Part shown: one piece after another, positions 8,351-19,273 of the stretch
How positions within the stretch are numbered: the stretch's first letter is position 1
How the letters are laid out: each line of letters begins with the position of its first letter
Assembly (NCBI RefSeq): GCF_014647795.1
Contig: NZ_BMPW01000027.1
Coordinates: 43,803 to 107,802, forward strand
Source of the DNA: Actinoplanes campanulatus
Lineage (GTDB): Bacteria > Actinomycetota > Actinomycetes > Mycobacteriales > Micromonosporaceae
DNA length: 64,000 bases
Reading direction: 5' to 3'
Notes under the pieces: model-generated
The model's input: the letters and a program-made list of their open reading frames with translations, nothing else
The model's database searches: none
Told to the model about the DNA's origin: nothing
Position numbers and translations under genes: made by a program

Positions 8351-9307
8351 ATGCTCACGCTGATCGACGACCGGGATCTGGCCCGAACGCTCCGCGCCGA
8401 TGTGCTCGCCGGCCTGACCGTGACCCCGAAGTGGCTGCCGCCCCGATGGTTCTACGACGCCCGCGGCAGTGAGCTCTTCGAGGAGATCACCCGGCTGCCG
8501 GAGTACTACCCGACCCGCGCCGAACGGGCGGTCCTGGCCGGGCACGCCCCCGCGATCGCCCGGATCACCGAGGCCAAATGCCTGGTGGAGCTGGGTTCCG
8601 GCTCCTCCGAGAAGACCCGTCTGCTGCTCGACGCGATGCTGCGGCGCGGCACGCTCGGCTCGTTCGTGCCGCTGGACGTGTCGGCGAGCGCCCTCACCGC
8701 CGCGGTCGGCGAGCTGACCGCGGCCTATCCGGAACTGACCGTGACCGGGGTGGTCGGCGACTTCGCCCGGCATCTGGCGTACCTCCCGGAGGGCGACAGC
8801 CGGGTGGTCGCCTTCCTCGGCGGCACGATCGGCAACCTGACGCCGCCGGAGCGGACCGCCTTCCTGACCGCTCTGCGCGGCGCGCTGCACGAGGGCGAGT
8901 GGCTGCTGCTCGGCGCCGACCTGGTCAAGGACCCGGCCGTCCTGGTGCCCGCCTACGACGACGCGGCCGGGGTGACCGCCGAGTTCAACCGCAACGTGCT
9001 GCGGGTGATCAACCGGGAGCTGGGCGCCGACTTCGACCCGGCGGCGTTCGAGCACGTCGCCCTCTGGGACGCCGGGCACGAGTGGATCGAGATGCGGCTC
9101 CGGTCGTCGCGTGACCAGGTGGTGCGCATCCCGGAGCTGGATCTCACCGTGCCGTTCGCCGCCGGGGAGGAGATGCGCACCGAGATCTCCGCCAAGTTCC
9201 GCCGGGCCGGCCTCGCCGCCGAGCTGGCTGCCGCCGGTTTCACGCTGCGGCACTGGTGGACCGACCCGGACGGCCGGTTCGGTGTGGCGCTCGCCCAAGC
9301 CGGGTAG
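8351..9307 (+). CDS. egtD: L-histidine N-alpha-methyltransferase EgtD
   Basis: The 318-aa SAM-dependent enzyme trimethylates histidine to hercynine, the first committed step of ergothioneine synthesis. Clear family stretches are PKWLPPRWFYDARGSELFEE (residues 26-45), LPEYYPTRAER, LVELGSGSSEKTRLLLDAM (SAM site), and FLGGTIGNLTP. GAGGAGA directly before ATG 8351 sets the start. It is the fourth gene of the egt operon, although its step comes first in the pathway. Confidence 0.95.
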   Translation: MLTLIDDRDLARTLRADVLAGLTVTPKWLPPRWFYDARGSELFEEITRLPEYYPTRAERAVLAGHAPAIARITEAKCLVELGSGSSEKTRLLLDAMLRRGTLGSFVPLDVSASALTAAVGELTAAYPELTVTGVVGDFARHLAYLPEGDSRVVAFLGGTIGNLTPPERTAFLTALRGALHEGEWLLLGADLVKDPAVLVPAYDDAAGVTAEFNRNVLRVINRELGADFDPAAFEHVALWDAGHEWIEMRLRSSRDQVVRIPELDLTVPFAAGEEMRTEISAKFRRAGLAAELAAAGFTLRHWWTDPDGRFGVALAQAG

Positions 9308-9346
9308 TTGACGCTTCGTGCTTTCCTGGCACCGAGGAGGTGCCAC

Positions 9347-9799
9347 ATGACGTCCGAACCGCACCTTCTGCTGGTGGAGGCGGTGCTGCGGACTTCCCGG
9401 GAGCACGCCGACTGGTGGGCCGAGGGCGGTCCGCGCCCACAGCTGCCGCGCGCCTGGCAGCAGCTGTGGCGCGACGCCGTCGTCCGCCAGATGGATTTCA
9501 CCGGCGAGCCCGAGGTGCCCTCCCGCCGGGCCGTCCAGGACATGCTCGACCAGCTCACCCGCCTGGACCGGGAGGCCGAGTGGTTCCGCGCCGACCCGGC
9601 ACTGCGGCGGCGCGCGATCAGCGAGACCCTGCTCTTCGGCACGGGCCTCGGCCCGGACGTCCCGAGCCGTCCCGCCCAGGTCGCCTGGCTGCGCCGGCGC
9701 GGCCTGCGCCCGGTCGACTACGCCCGGGTCTCCGCGATCGCCGCGGCCCAGGACGATTGGCTCGCCGCCTGGAACACCTGGGCGAAATCACTGGGCTAG
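9347..9799 (+). CDS. hypothetical protein downstream of egtD
   Basis: This encodes 150 aa, rich in Trp and Arg, mostly predicted helical (for example HADWWAEGG, RRAVQDMLDQLTRLDREAEWF), with no signal peptide, membrane segment or motif that I recognise. ATG 9347 follows GAGGAGG with good spacing, and the gap to egtD is only 39 bp, so co-transcription with the egt genes is likely. A TTG at 9308 is also in frame but has no ribosome site. It occupies the place where some ergothioneine clusters carry egtE, but it is far too short for, and unlike, that PLP enzyme. Confidence 0.65.
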   Translation: MTSEPHLLLVEAVLRTSREHADWWAEGGPRPQLPRAWQQLWRDAVVRQMDFTGEPEVPSRRAVQDMLDQLTRLDREAEWFRADPALRRRAISETLLFGTGLGPDVPSRPAQVAWLRRRGLRPVDYARVSAIAAAQDDWLAAWNTWAKSLG

Positions 9800-10235
9800 C
9801 TTTTGCTCCGCTTCGCTCCGCGGCAAAACGCCTGGTAACCGGTGTCGAGGCAGGTGATTTCCCGCCGCCAGCAAACCCCGCTGGCGTCGGCAAATCACTT
9901 GCCTCGACACCGGCGGCGTTTTGCGGGGGGACGTTGAGCGCACCGCCGTCCAGCTCTCGTGGGAGTGGATCTTCGCGGCTGGTCGTGAGAGCTGTCTCAA
10001 TGCGGTTGATACAGCGCTGGGAGCCGGCCGGACCACCGATCTGAGCCCGGAGGGGCGCGGCACGGGCGGGACCGGGCAGACGCTCGCGTGGAGCGGCGGG
10101 ACGGGGGATTTGCGGTCGGGGGCGGCGTAGCCCGTACCAAATATGGGGTTTTCTGATGGATGTGCCATGCCTGGGCTCAGCATGCGGGAAGAGGCGGCAT
10201 GTTGTTGCCGCCGAGTATGCGAGTTGATACGGTAC
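9800..10235. other. 436-bp gap between egt and arg operons
   Basis: No convincing gene is seen. The gap holds a large imperfect inverted repeat at 9818-9925 and a smaller one with arms CAGCTCTC (9951-9958) and GAGAGCTG (9987-9994). The rest is GC-rich without clear signals until the AT-richer argC promoter near 10200-10275. A 69-codon open frame at 9921-10130 lacks a ribosome site and is not called. Confidence 0.6.
9818..9925. repeat. 108-nt nested inverted repeat after the egt operon
   Basis: The outer arms are GCAAAACGCC (9823-9832) against GGCGTTTTGC (9915-9924). The next arms are CGGTGTCGAGGCAGGTGATTT (9840-9860) against AAATCACTTGCCTCGACACCG (9892-9912) with one mismatch. A small inner hairpin CGCCAGC/GCTGGCG lies at 9866-9886. 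A 7-nt bulge follows the left outer arm. It could be a terminator-like RNA structure for the egt operon or a relic of a small palindromic mobile element. Confidence 0.7.
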
Positions 10236-10236
10236 T

Positions 10237-10254
10237 TTGCATATTCATGCGGAA
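10237..10254. promoter_or_regulatory. putative ARG box before argC
   Basis: The sequence TTGCATATTCATGCGG contains TGCAT-N4-ATGCG, close to the palindromic ARG box pattern (TGnAT-N4-ATnCA) bound by ArgR proteins. It ends about 22 bp before the argC start, where a bound hexamer would block transcription. The argR gene lies in the same operon, so this would be autoregulation. Confidence 0.55.
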
Positions 10255-10275
10255 GTGCGTAATGCGGAGGGCAGC

Positions 10276-11277
10276 ATGGGAATCCGGGTCGCGGTAGCGG
10301 GCGCCAGTGGCTACGCGGGCGGTGAGTTGCTGCGCCTGATCGCCGGGCATCCCGAGTTCGACCTCGTCGCGGCGACCGCGCACAGCCAGGCGGGTTCTCC
10401 GGTCAGCGCGGTGCATCCGCAGCTCGCCGGGCTCGACCTGACCCTCGGCGCCACCGATGCCGAGACGCTCAGCGGGGCCGACCTGGTCTTCCTCGCTCTG
10501 CCGCACGGTCAGTCGGCGGCCGTGGCGGCGCGGCTCGCCGAGGGGGTCAAGGTCGTCGACCTGGGCGCCGACTTCCGGCTGGAGAGCGCCGAGCAGTGGA
10601 CCCGCTACTACGGCGGCGGCCACGCGGGCACGTGGACCTACGGCCTGCCCGAGCTGCCGGGCGCGCGCGCCGCGATCGCGAGCGCCGACCGGGTGGCCAA
10701 CACCGGCTGCTACGCCGCGACGATCATCCTGGCGCTCGCCCCGCTGATCGCCGCCGGTGTCGCCGACCCGGAGGACGTGGTGGTCGTCGCCAGCTCCGGC
10801 ACCTCGGGCGCCGGGCGCAACGCCAAGGTCAACCTGTTGGCCAGCGAGATCATGGGCGACCTGTCGCCCTACAAGGTCGGCGCCCACCAGCACGTCGCCG
10901 AGATCAAGCAGGCCACCGGCGCCGGCTCGCTGTCGATGACGCCGATCCTGGCGCCGATGCCGCGCGGCATCCTGGCGACCGTCACGGCGCGCCGGCTCAA
11001 CGGCGGCGACCCGCGCGAGGCGCTCCAGGCGGCCTATGCGGACGCGCCGTTCGTGCACGTGCTGCCGGAGGGCTCGTGGCCGCGCACCGCGGCCACCGCC
11101 GGTTCGAATTCGTGTCACCTCCAGGCCACGGTCGACATCGACTCGGGCCGCATCATCGTGGTGAGCGCGCTCGACAACCTGGGCAAGGGCGCCGCCGGCC
11201 AGGCGGTGCAGAACGCCAACATCATGTTCGGTCTGCCCGAGACCACGGGCCTGAGCGTCTTCGGAGTAGCGCCGTGA
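10276..11277 (+). CDS. argC: N-acetyl-gamma-glutamyl-phosphate reductase ArgC
   Basis: The 333-aa NADPH-dependent enzyme reduces N-acetylglutamyl phosphate to the semialdehyde, third step of arginine synthesis. The N-terminal Rossmann stretch VAVAGASGYAGGELLRL and the catalytic cysteine in VANTGCYAAT are present, as is KVGAHQHVAEI. The frame is open from 10237, but ATG 10276 is chosen because GGAGGG lies just upstream. It heads the operon; its TGA overlaps the argJ GTG. Confidence 0.95.
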   Translation: MGIRVAVAGASGYAGGELLRLIAGHPEFDLVAATAHSQAGSPVSAVHPQLAGLDLTLGATDAETLSGADLVFLALPHGQSAAVAARLAEGVKVVDLGADFRLESAEQWTRYYGGGHAGTWTYGLPELPGARAAIASADRVANTGCYAATIILALAPLIAAGVADPEDVVVVASSGTSGAGRNAKVNLLASEIMGDLSPYKVGAHQHVAEIKQATGAGSLSMTPILAPMPRGILATVTARRLNGGDPREALQAAYADAPFVHVLPEGSWPRTAATAGSNSCHLQATVDIDSGRIIVVSALDNLGKGAAGQAVQNANIMFGLPETTGLSVFGVAP

Positions 11278-12446
11278 CCGTCACCCACCCCAAGGGCTTC
11301 CGGGCCGCGGGTGTCCCCGCCGGGCTCAAGGCCAGCGGCAACGCCGACGTCGCCCTGATCGTCAACGACGGCCCCGACTACACGGCGGCCGGCGTCTTCA
11401 CCGCCAACCGGGTGAAGGCCGCGCCCGTGCTGTGGAGCCAGCAGGTGCTCAAGGGCGGCATCGTCCGGGCGGTCGTGCTCAACTCGGGCGGCGCCAACGC
11501 GTGCACCGGCTCGCAGGGCTTCCGCGACACCCACGCCACGGCCGAGCACACCGCGACCGTGCTGCGCGGCGGCGCCAACCGGATGATGATCGGCCCCGGC
11601 GACGTGGCGGTCTGCTCGACCGGCCTGATCGGCGAGCTGCTGCCGATGGACAAGTTGCTCCCGGGCGTCAACGCGGCGGCCAAGGCGCTCGCCGCCGACG
11701 GTGGCCCGAAGGCGGCCGAGGCGATCATGACCACCGACACGGTGGCGAAGAACGCGGTGGCCCAGCGTGACGGCTGGTCGGTCGGCGGCATCGCGAAGGG
11801 CGCCGGCATGCTGGCCCCGGCCCTGGCCACCATGCTCGTGGTGATCACCACCGACGCGTCCGCCGACAACGAGGTGCTCGACGCCGCGTTGCGCGCCGCC
11901 ACCCGGGTCACCTTCGACCGGATCGACGCGGACGGCTGCATGTCCACCAACGACACCGTGCTGCTGCTGGCCAACGGCTCCTCGGACCGGGAGCCGACGC
12001 TGGCCGAGCTGACCGCCGCGGTCACCGAGGTCTGCCACGACCTGGCCCAGCAGCTCATCGCCGACGCCGAGGGCGCCACCAAGCACATCGCCATCGAGGT
12101 GCAGGGCGCCGCCTCCGAGGCCGACGCGGTGCAGGTGGGCCGGGTGGTGGCGGGCAACAACCTGGTGAAGACGGCGTTCTTCGGCAACGACCCGAACTGG
12201 GGCCGGATCCTGGCCGCGGTCGGCACCACGAGCGCCGCCTTCGAGCCGGACCGGATCGACGTGGCGATCAACGGCGTCTGGATCTGCAAGGGCGGCGCCG
12301 CGGCCGAGGACCGCAACAAGGTGGACCTGTCCGGGCGGGACGTGACCGTCACGATCAACCTGCGTGAGGGAGAGATGGGCGCGACGATCTGGACCACCGA
12401 TCTGTCCCACGCGTACGTGCACGAGAACTCGGCGTACTCGTCGTGA
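11274..12446 (+). CDS. argJ: Bifunctional ornithine acetyltransferase / N-acetylglutamate synthase ArgJ
   Basis: The 390-aa precursor is an N-terminal-nucleophile enzyme that cleaves itself before Thr186 in [14 protein letters not shown] to give alpha and beta chains. It moves the acetyl group from N-acetylornithine to glutamate, so no separate ArgE is needed. Whether it also makes acetylglutamate from acetyl-CoA cannot be read from sequence. The GTG start overlaps the argC stop, and its own TGA overlaps the argB GTG (GTGA), consistent with coupled translation. Confidence 0.95.
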   Translation: MTVTHPKGFRAAGVPAGLKASGNADVALIVNDGPDYTAAGVFTANRVKAAPVLWSQQVLKGGIVRAVVLNSGGANACTGSQGFRDTHATAEHTATVLRGGANRMMIGPGDVAVCSTGLIGELLPMDKLLPGVNAAAKALAADGGPKAAEAIMTTDTVAKNAVAQRDGWSVGGIAKGAGMLAPALATMLVVITTDASADNEVLDAALRAATRVTFDRIDADGCMSTNDTVLLLANGSSDREPTLAELTAAVTEVCHDLAQQLIADAEGATKHIAIEVQGAASEADAVQVGRVVAGNNLVKTAFFGNDPNWGRILAAVGTTSAAFEPDRIDVAINGVWICKGGAAAEDRNKVDLSGRDVTVTINLREGEMGATIWTTDLSHAYVHENSAYSS

Positions 12447-13305
12447 AGGCGCAGAAGAAGGCCGAGATCCTGATCGAGGCGCTGCCCTGGCTGGAGCGGT
12501 TCCACGGGACCACCGTCGTGATCAAGTACGGCGGCAACGCGATGATCGACCCGTCGTTGCAGGAGGCGTTCGCGGCCGACATGGTGTTCCTGCGGCTGGT
12601 CGGCATCAAGCCGGTCGTGGTGCACGGCGGCGGCCCGCAGATCAGCCGGATGCTCACGAAGCTCGGCATCGAGAGCGAGTTCCGGGGCGGCCTGCGGGTC
12701 ACCACCCCGGAGGCGATGGACGTCGTCCGGATGGTGCTGGTCGGGCAGGTCGGCCGGGAGCTGGTCGGTCTGATCAACCAGCACGGGCCGTACGCGGTGG
12801 GCCTCTCCGGCGAGGACGCGGGCCTGTTCACCGCGGTCCGCCGGCAGGCGGTCGTCGACGGCGAGCCGGTGGACATCGGCCAGGTCGGCGATGTCGACGA
12901 GGTGAACACGTCGGCCGTCGACGACCTGATCGCGGCCGGCCGGATCCCGGTCATCGCCACTGTCGCGCCGGACGCCGACGGGGTGCTGCACAACGTGAAC
13001 GCGGACACCGCCGCCTCCGCGCTGGCCGTCGCGCTCGGCGCCCGCAAGCTGGTCGTCCTCACCGACGTCCCCGGCCTCTACACCAACTGGCCGGACACCT
13101 CCTCGCTGACGTCGGAGATCGACGCCGACGCGCTGGAGAAGCTGCTGCCGTCCCTGGAGTCCGGGATGGCGCCCAAGATGGAGGCCTGCCTGCGCGCGGT
13201 CCGCGGCGGGGTCCCCGCCGCGCACGTCGTCGACGGCCGGGTCGCCCACTCGACACTGCTCGAAGTCTTCACGGAAGAAGGATTCGGAACGATGGTGGTC
13301 CCCGC

Positions 13306-13309
<4 letters not shown>
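12443..13309 (+). CDS. argB: Acetylglutamate kinase ArgB
   Basis: The 288-aa amino-acid kinase phosphorylates N-acetylglutamate and is the usual feedback point for arginine. Visible marks are [10 protein letters not shown] near residue 30, [14 protein letters not shown] for substrate and phosphate binding, and [11 protein letters not shown] in the ATP part. The N-terminal extension before the kinase core (about 20 residues) matches arginine-sensitive hexameric forms, so arginine inhibition is likely. The GTG start overlaps argJ. Confidence 0.95.
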
Positions 13310-15873
<2,564 letters not shown>

Positions 15874-15874
<1 letters not shown>

Positions 15875-16767
15875 TGATGTTCCCGCCCGCGGTGGAAGCG
15901 CGCTTCCCCGACTTCGCCGACCACACCGACAGCCTGGTCGGGCACGGTGTGGAGTTCTTCCTGGCCTCCAACGGGACGCTGCGGCCACATCTCAACGAGA
16001 CGCCGTACAGCCACAAGCTCACCTGGCTGGACTTCACCGACACCGCCGAGAAGGACTGGTCGATCCGGGACTTCCTGAACTTCTTCAACGTGATCAACGG
16101 CATCGCGTTCGGCGACCGGGGCATCCCGATGCCGCAGTGGGTGATGGTCGACCTGATCCTGATGCCGGCCGCCGCGCTGATCGCCGGCCTGCCGCAGGAG
16201 GAGTTCGCGGCCATGGTCGAGCGGTCCACCTTCCGGTTCGACACCGACGTGAAGCGGTTGCTGCGCAAGGTGCAGCAGGACATGCGGGACTCCGGCTACC
16301 GGGGCCCGGTCCCGGTGGGCGGCTACTGTGCCGCCCCGTCCGCCGAGCCGGGCCGCTGGGTGGGCTGGTCGCTGTGGTCGCTGATGCCGGCGGTGGGTCT
16401 GGGCAAGGCGGCGAAGGCGCTGGCCCTGTCCGCCTACCGGGCGCAGAAGCTGGACGGCGTCACCCAGTACGACAACAGCGCGCTCAAGGTGCACACCGAG
16501 TTCGGCGCGCTGAAGATCCTGGTGGCGACGGTTCCGTTCCACACCTCGCCGGGCTCGTTCGTCTACCAGAGCGACCTGACCCTGCCGGCCGGGGGAGAGC
16601 TGCCCGAGCCGACCTTCCTGCTCGATCCGTTCGACTACAGCCGCCAGCGGGCGATGCAGAAGGACATCGAAGCGGGCCGCTGTGAGTTCTATGTCCTGCC
16701 GCCCGGGCACGTCCGCCGGGACGGTAAGACATATGTACCGATTCTCGAGAAGGAACTGCCCCGATGA
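15874..16767 (+). CDS. uncharacterised protein coupled between argR and argG
   Basis: A 297-aa protein I do not recognise. It starts at ATG 15874 inside a TGATG overlap with argR, after GAGGAGG at 15861-15867, and its TGA overlaps the argG ATG, so it is built into the operon. The protein is rich in Trp and Phe. Striking stretches are DFLNFFNVINGIAFGDRGIP (about residues 66-85), MVDLILMPAAALIAGLP, a Gly/Trp-rich GRWVGWSLWSLMPAVGLGKA, and LLDPFDYSRQRAM near the end. The hydrophobic parts are short and broken by charges, so a soluble or peripheral protein is more likely than a transporter. A role tied to arginine metabolism is inferred from position only. Confidence 0.85.
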
Positions 16768-17996
16768 CCAAGCGCAAGATCGTCCTCGCCTTCTCCGGTG
16801 GTCTGGACACCTCGTACGCCCTCGTGGACTTCCGCGAGAAGGGCTGGGACGTGGTGACCGCCAACATCGACACCGGCGGCCTGCACAGCGGTGAGGCCGA
16901 GGTCGTCAAGGCGCGCGCCGAGGAGCTGGGCGCCGTCGAGCACCACGTGGTCGACGCCCGCGCCGAGCTCTACGACCGGGTCGTCACCTACGCGATCAAG
17001 GCGAACTACCTGCGCAACGGCGCCTACCCGTCGTGCGTCGGCGCGGAGCGGCTGATCCAGGCGGAGAAGGTCGTCCAGGTGGCCCTCGAGGTCGGCGCGG
17101 ACGCGGTGGCGCACGGCTCGACCGGCGCCGGGGCGGACCACGTCCGCTACGACGCGGTGATCCGGGCGCTGGCCCCGCACCTGGAGATCGTCACCCCGAT
17201 CCGGGACGAGCGGCTCACCCGTGAGGGCGAGACCGAGTTCCTGCGCGGCCGGGGTTACGAGGTCAGCGAGAAGGTCAAGCTCTACTCGATCAACGAGGGC
17301 CTGATCGGCACCTCGATCGGTGGCGAGGAGACCTACGGCTCCTGGGAGTACCTTCCGGAGTCCGCCTGGACCTACACGAAGTCGATCGACGAGGCGCCGG
17401 AGAAGGGCGTCGAGCTGCTGATCAGCTTCGAGAAGGGCGAGGTCGTCTCGGCGGTGACCGCGGACGGCGAGCCGCTGCCGAACGAGAACAACTACGACAT
17501 CCTCTCCGCGCTCAACGTGCTGGGCGGCGAGCACGGTGTCGGCCGGGGCATCCACATGGGCTCCACCATGGTCGGCAACCTGGCCCGGGTCGGTTTCGAG
17601 GCGCCCGGCATGCTGATCCTCATCGCGGCGCACCGTGAGCTGGAGAAGCTGGTGCTGTCCAACCGGCAGCAGGCCACCAAGGCGACGCTCGGCAACACCT
17701 ACGGCGACCTGCTGCACGAGGCCGTCTACTTCGACCCGATCATGGACGACTTCCGGGCCTTCCTGGACTCCAGCCAGACCCGGGTGACCGGCACCGTGCG
17801 GGTGCTGCTGCACAAGGGCAACATCGTGCTGCTGGGCTCGAAGAGCCCGTACAGCCTGCTGGACGCCGCGACCCGCTCCGGTGTGGTCTACGGCCACGGC
17901 TCGTCGCTGTGGACCGGCGAGCAGGCCCGCGCGTTCGCCCACATGTACTCGGTGCCGGGCGCGATCGCCCGCGCGGCGGCCAACCCCACAGACTGA
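16764..17996 (+). CDS. argG: Argininosuccinate synthase ArgG
   Basis: The 410-aa enzyme condenses citrulline and aspartate with ATP. The P-loop-like AFSGGLDTS (residues 8-16) binds ATP, and HGSTGAGADHVRYD and SIGGEETYGSWEY are conserved active-site stretches. It is coupled to the uncharacterised gene upstream and is the last gene of this transcription unit; a strong symmetric hairpin follows 8 bp after the stop. Confidence 0.95.
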   Translation: MTKRKIVLAFSGGLDTSYALVDFREKGWDVVTANIDTGGLHSGEAEVVKARAEELGAVEHHVVDARAELYDRVVTYAIKANYLRNGAYPSCVGAERLIQAEKVVQVALEVGADAVAHGSTGAGADHVRYDAVIRALAPHLEIVTPIRDERLTREGETEFLRGRGYEVSEKVKLYSINEGLIGTSIGGEETYGSWEYLPESAWTYTKSIDEAPEKGVELLISFEKGEVVSAVTADGEPLPNENNYDILSALNVLGGEHGVGRGIHMGSTMVGNLARVGFEAPGMLILIAAHRELEKLVLSNRQQATKATLGNTYGDLLHEAVYFDPIMDDFRAFLDSSQTRVTGTVRVLLHKGNIVLLGSKSPYSLLDAATRSGVVYGHGSSLWTGEQARAFAHMYSVPGAIARAAANPTD

Positions 17997-18004
17997 CAGC
18001 GCGC

Positions 18005-18052
18005 GATCTTGGACGTCTCTCCACCGGAAGCGGTGGCGAGACGTCCAAGATC
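18005..18052. repeat. 48-nt perfect-arm hairpin between argG and dapE
   Basis: Arms GATCTTGGACGTCTC (18005-18019) and GAGACGTCCAAGATC (18038-18052) pair over 15 bp. After a one-base mismatch, an inner CCACCG/CGGTGG stem closes on a GAAG loop. There is no T-run. It sits between the converging argG and dapE ends and may act as a two-way terminator. A copy with the same layout but a different stem lies at 44467-44514. Confidence 0.85.
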
Positions 18053-18064
18053 ACGGAGGTGGGG

Positions 18065-19123
18065 TCAGCTCAGCCAGGTGGTGAGCACCTCGAGGGTGCG
18101 GCGGATCTCCGGCACCGGCACGTGCTCGCCGTCGGTGTGGGCCAGCAGCGGGTCGCCGGGACCGAAATTGATCGCGGGGATGCCCAGCGCGGCGAAGCGG
18201 GACACATCCGTCCAGCCGAGCTTCGGCGCCGGCGGAAGGCCGACCAGCTCGACGAACTCCTTGGCGACCGGCTGGTCCAGCCCCGGCCGGGCGCCCGGCG
18301 CGGCGTCGACCACCTCAACCTCGAAGCCGGCGAACACCTCCCGCAGGTGCGCCTCGGCGCCGGCCACGTCCCGGTCCGGGGCGAAGCGATGGTTCACGTA
18401 GACGGTGCACAGGTCGGGGATGACGTTGCCGGCGATGCCGCCCTCGATCTTCACGGCGTTGAGGCCCTCGTGGTAGCGCAGGCCGTCGACGACCGGCTGC
18501 CGCGGCACGTAGGCGCGCAGCACGTCGAGCACCGCCCCGGCGCTGTGGATGGCGTTGCTGCCCTTCCAGGAGCGGGCCGCGTGCGCCGCCACGCCCGGCA
18601 CGGTGATCTTGATCCGGATGGTGCCCTGGCAGCCGCCCTCGACCGTGCCGTCGGACGGCTCGCCGAGGATCGCGAAGTCGCCGGCCAGCCACTCCGGGTG
18701 ATTGCGGACCAGCCGCCCCAGCCCGTTGAGCTTCGCCGCGACCTCCTCGTGGTCGTAGAAGACGAACGTCAGGTCGTGCCGCGGCGCGGTCAGCCCGGCC
18801 GCGAGCCGGAGCATCACGGCCACGCCCGCCTTCATGTCGACCGTTCCGCGGCCGCGGAGGATGTCGCCGTCCATGACGCAGGGCAGGTTGTCGGCGATCG
18901 GCACGGTGTCGAGGTGGCCGGCGATCACCACCCGGGCCGGGCGGCCCAGCGACGTCCGGGCGACCACGGCGTCACCGTCACGCAGCACCTCCAGGTGCGG
19001 ATATGCGCGCAGGGCGGCCTCGACGGCGTCGGCCAGGGCCTTCTCATCGCCGCTGACGGACGGTATGTCACAGATGGTCCGAGTGAGGTCGACGACATCA
19101 CCGGTCAGATCGAGGCTGGTCAT
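18065..19123 (-). CDS. dapE: Succinyl-diaminopimelate desuccinylase DapE
   Basis: The 352-aa M20 metallopeptidase should release succinate from N-succinyl-LL-diaminopimelate for lysine and cell-wall synthesis. Zinc ligands are seen in GHLDTVP, GRGTVDMKAG, the catalytic pair in DHEEV, GEPSDG, and the C-terminal LLAHTDGEHV. Length and the opening SLDLTGDVVDLTRTICDIPS fit actinobacterial DapE; an acetylornithine deacetylase role is less likely because ArgJ recycles the acetyl group. It lies antisense between argG and argH. No ribosome site precedes ATG 19123, and TAAGTT sits at -12 to -7, so a leaderless message is likely. Confidence 0.85.
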   Translation of the reverse strand: MTSLDLTGDVVDLTRTICDIPSVSGDEKALADAVEAALRAYPHLEVLRDGDAVVARTSLGRPARVVIAGHLDTVPIADNLPCVMDGDILRGRGTVDMKAGVAVMLRLAAGLTAPRHDLTFVFYDHEEVAAKLNGLGRLVRNHPEWLAGDFAILGEPSDGTVEGGCQGTIRIKITVPGVAAHAARSWKGSNAIHSAGAVLDVLRAYVPRQPVVDGLRYHEGLNAVKIEGGIAGNVIPDLCTVYVNHRFAPDRDVAGAEAHLREVFAGFEVEVVDAAPGARPGLDQPVAKEFVELVGLPPAPKLGWTDVSRFAALGIPAINFGPGDPLLAHTDGEHVPVPEIRRTLEVLTTWLS

Positions 19124-19136
19124 GTTGCAAACTTAT
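19124..19136 (-). promoter_or_regulatory. dapE leaderless promoter -10 element
   Basis: Reading the minus strand, TAAGTT occupies -12 to -7 relative to the A of the dapE ATG, matching the TAnnnT pattern of leaderless actinobacterial genes. There is no purine-rich ribosome site upstream. Transcription would begin at the start codon. Confidence 0.5.
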
Positions 19137-19143
19137 CAGATCA

Positions 19144-19161
19144 AGGGCATTTTTATACGTA
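19144..19161. promoter_or_regulatory. weak ARG-box-like site before argH
   Basis: GGCATTTTTATACG (19146-19159) fits GCAT-N4-AT with partial symmetry and is the only AT-rich patch between dapE and argH. Since argH is cut off from the main arg operon by dapE, its own ArgR site would be expected here. The match is imperfect. Confidence 0.3.
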
Positions 19162-19273
19162 CGCCTCCGTGGGCCGCCCGCGGAGACGCCGCGCCGTCCC
19201 ACTCACCGCGACGATGCCGGGCCGCCAGCCACGGCACGGTGTGCAGCGATAGGGTCCAGGAAGGTAACGAAAC

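Noticed and set aside
9921-10130. 69-codon frame in the egt-arg gap
   Set aside because: No ribosome site, low complexity, no recognisable feature.
18065-19123. M20 peptidase as acetylornithine deacetylase ArgE
   Set aside because: ArgJ is present to recycle acetyl groups, and length and N-terminal sequence fit actinobacterial DapE better.
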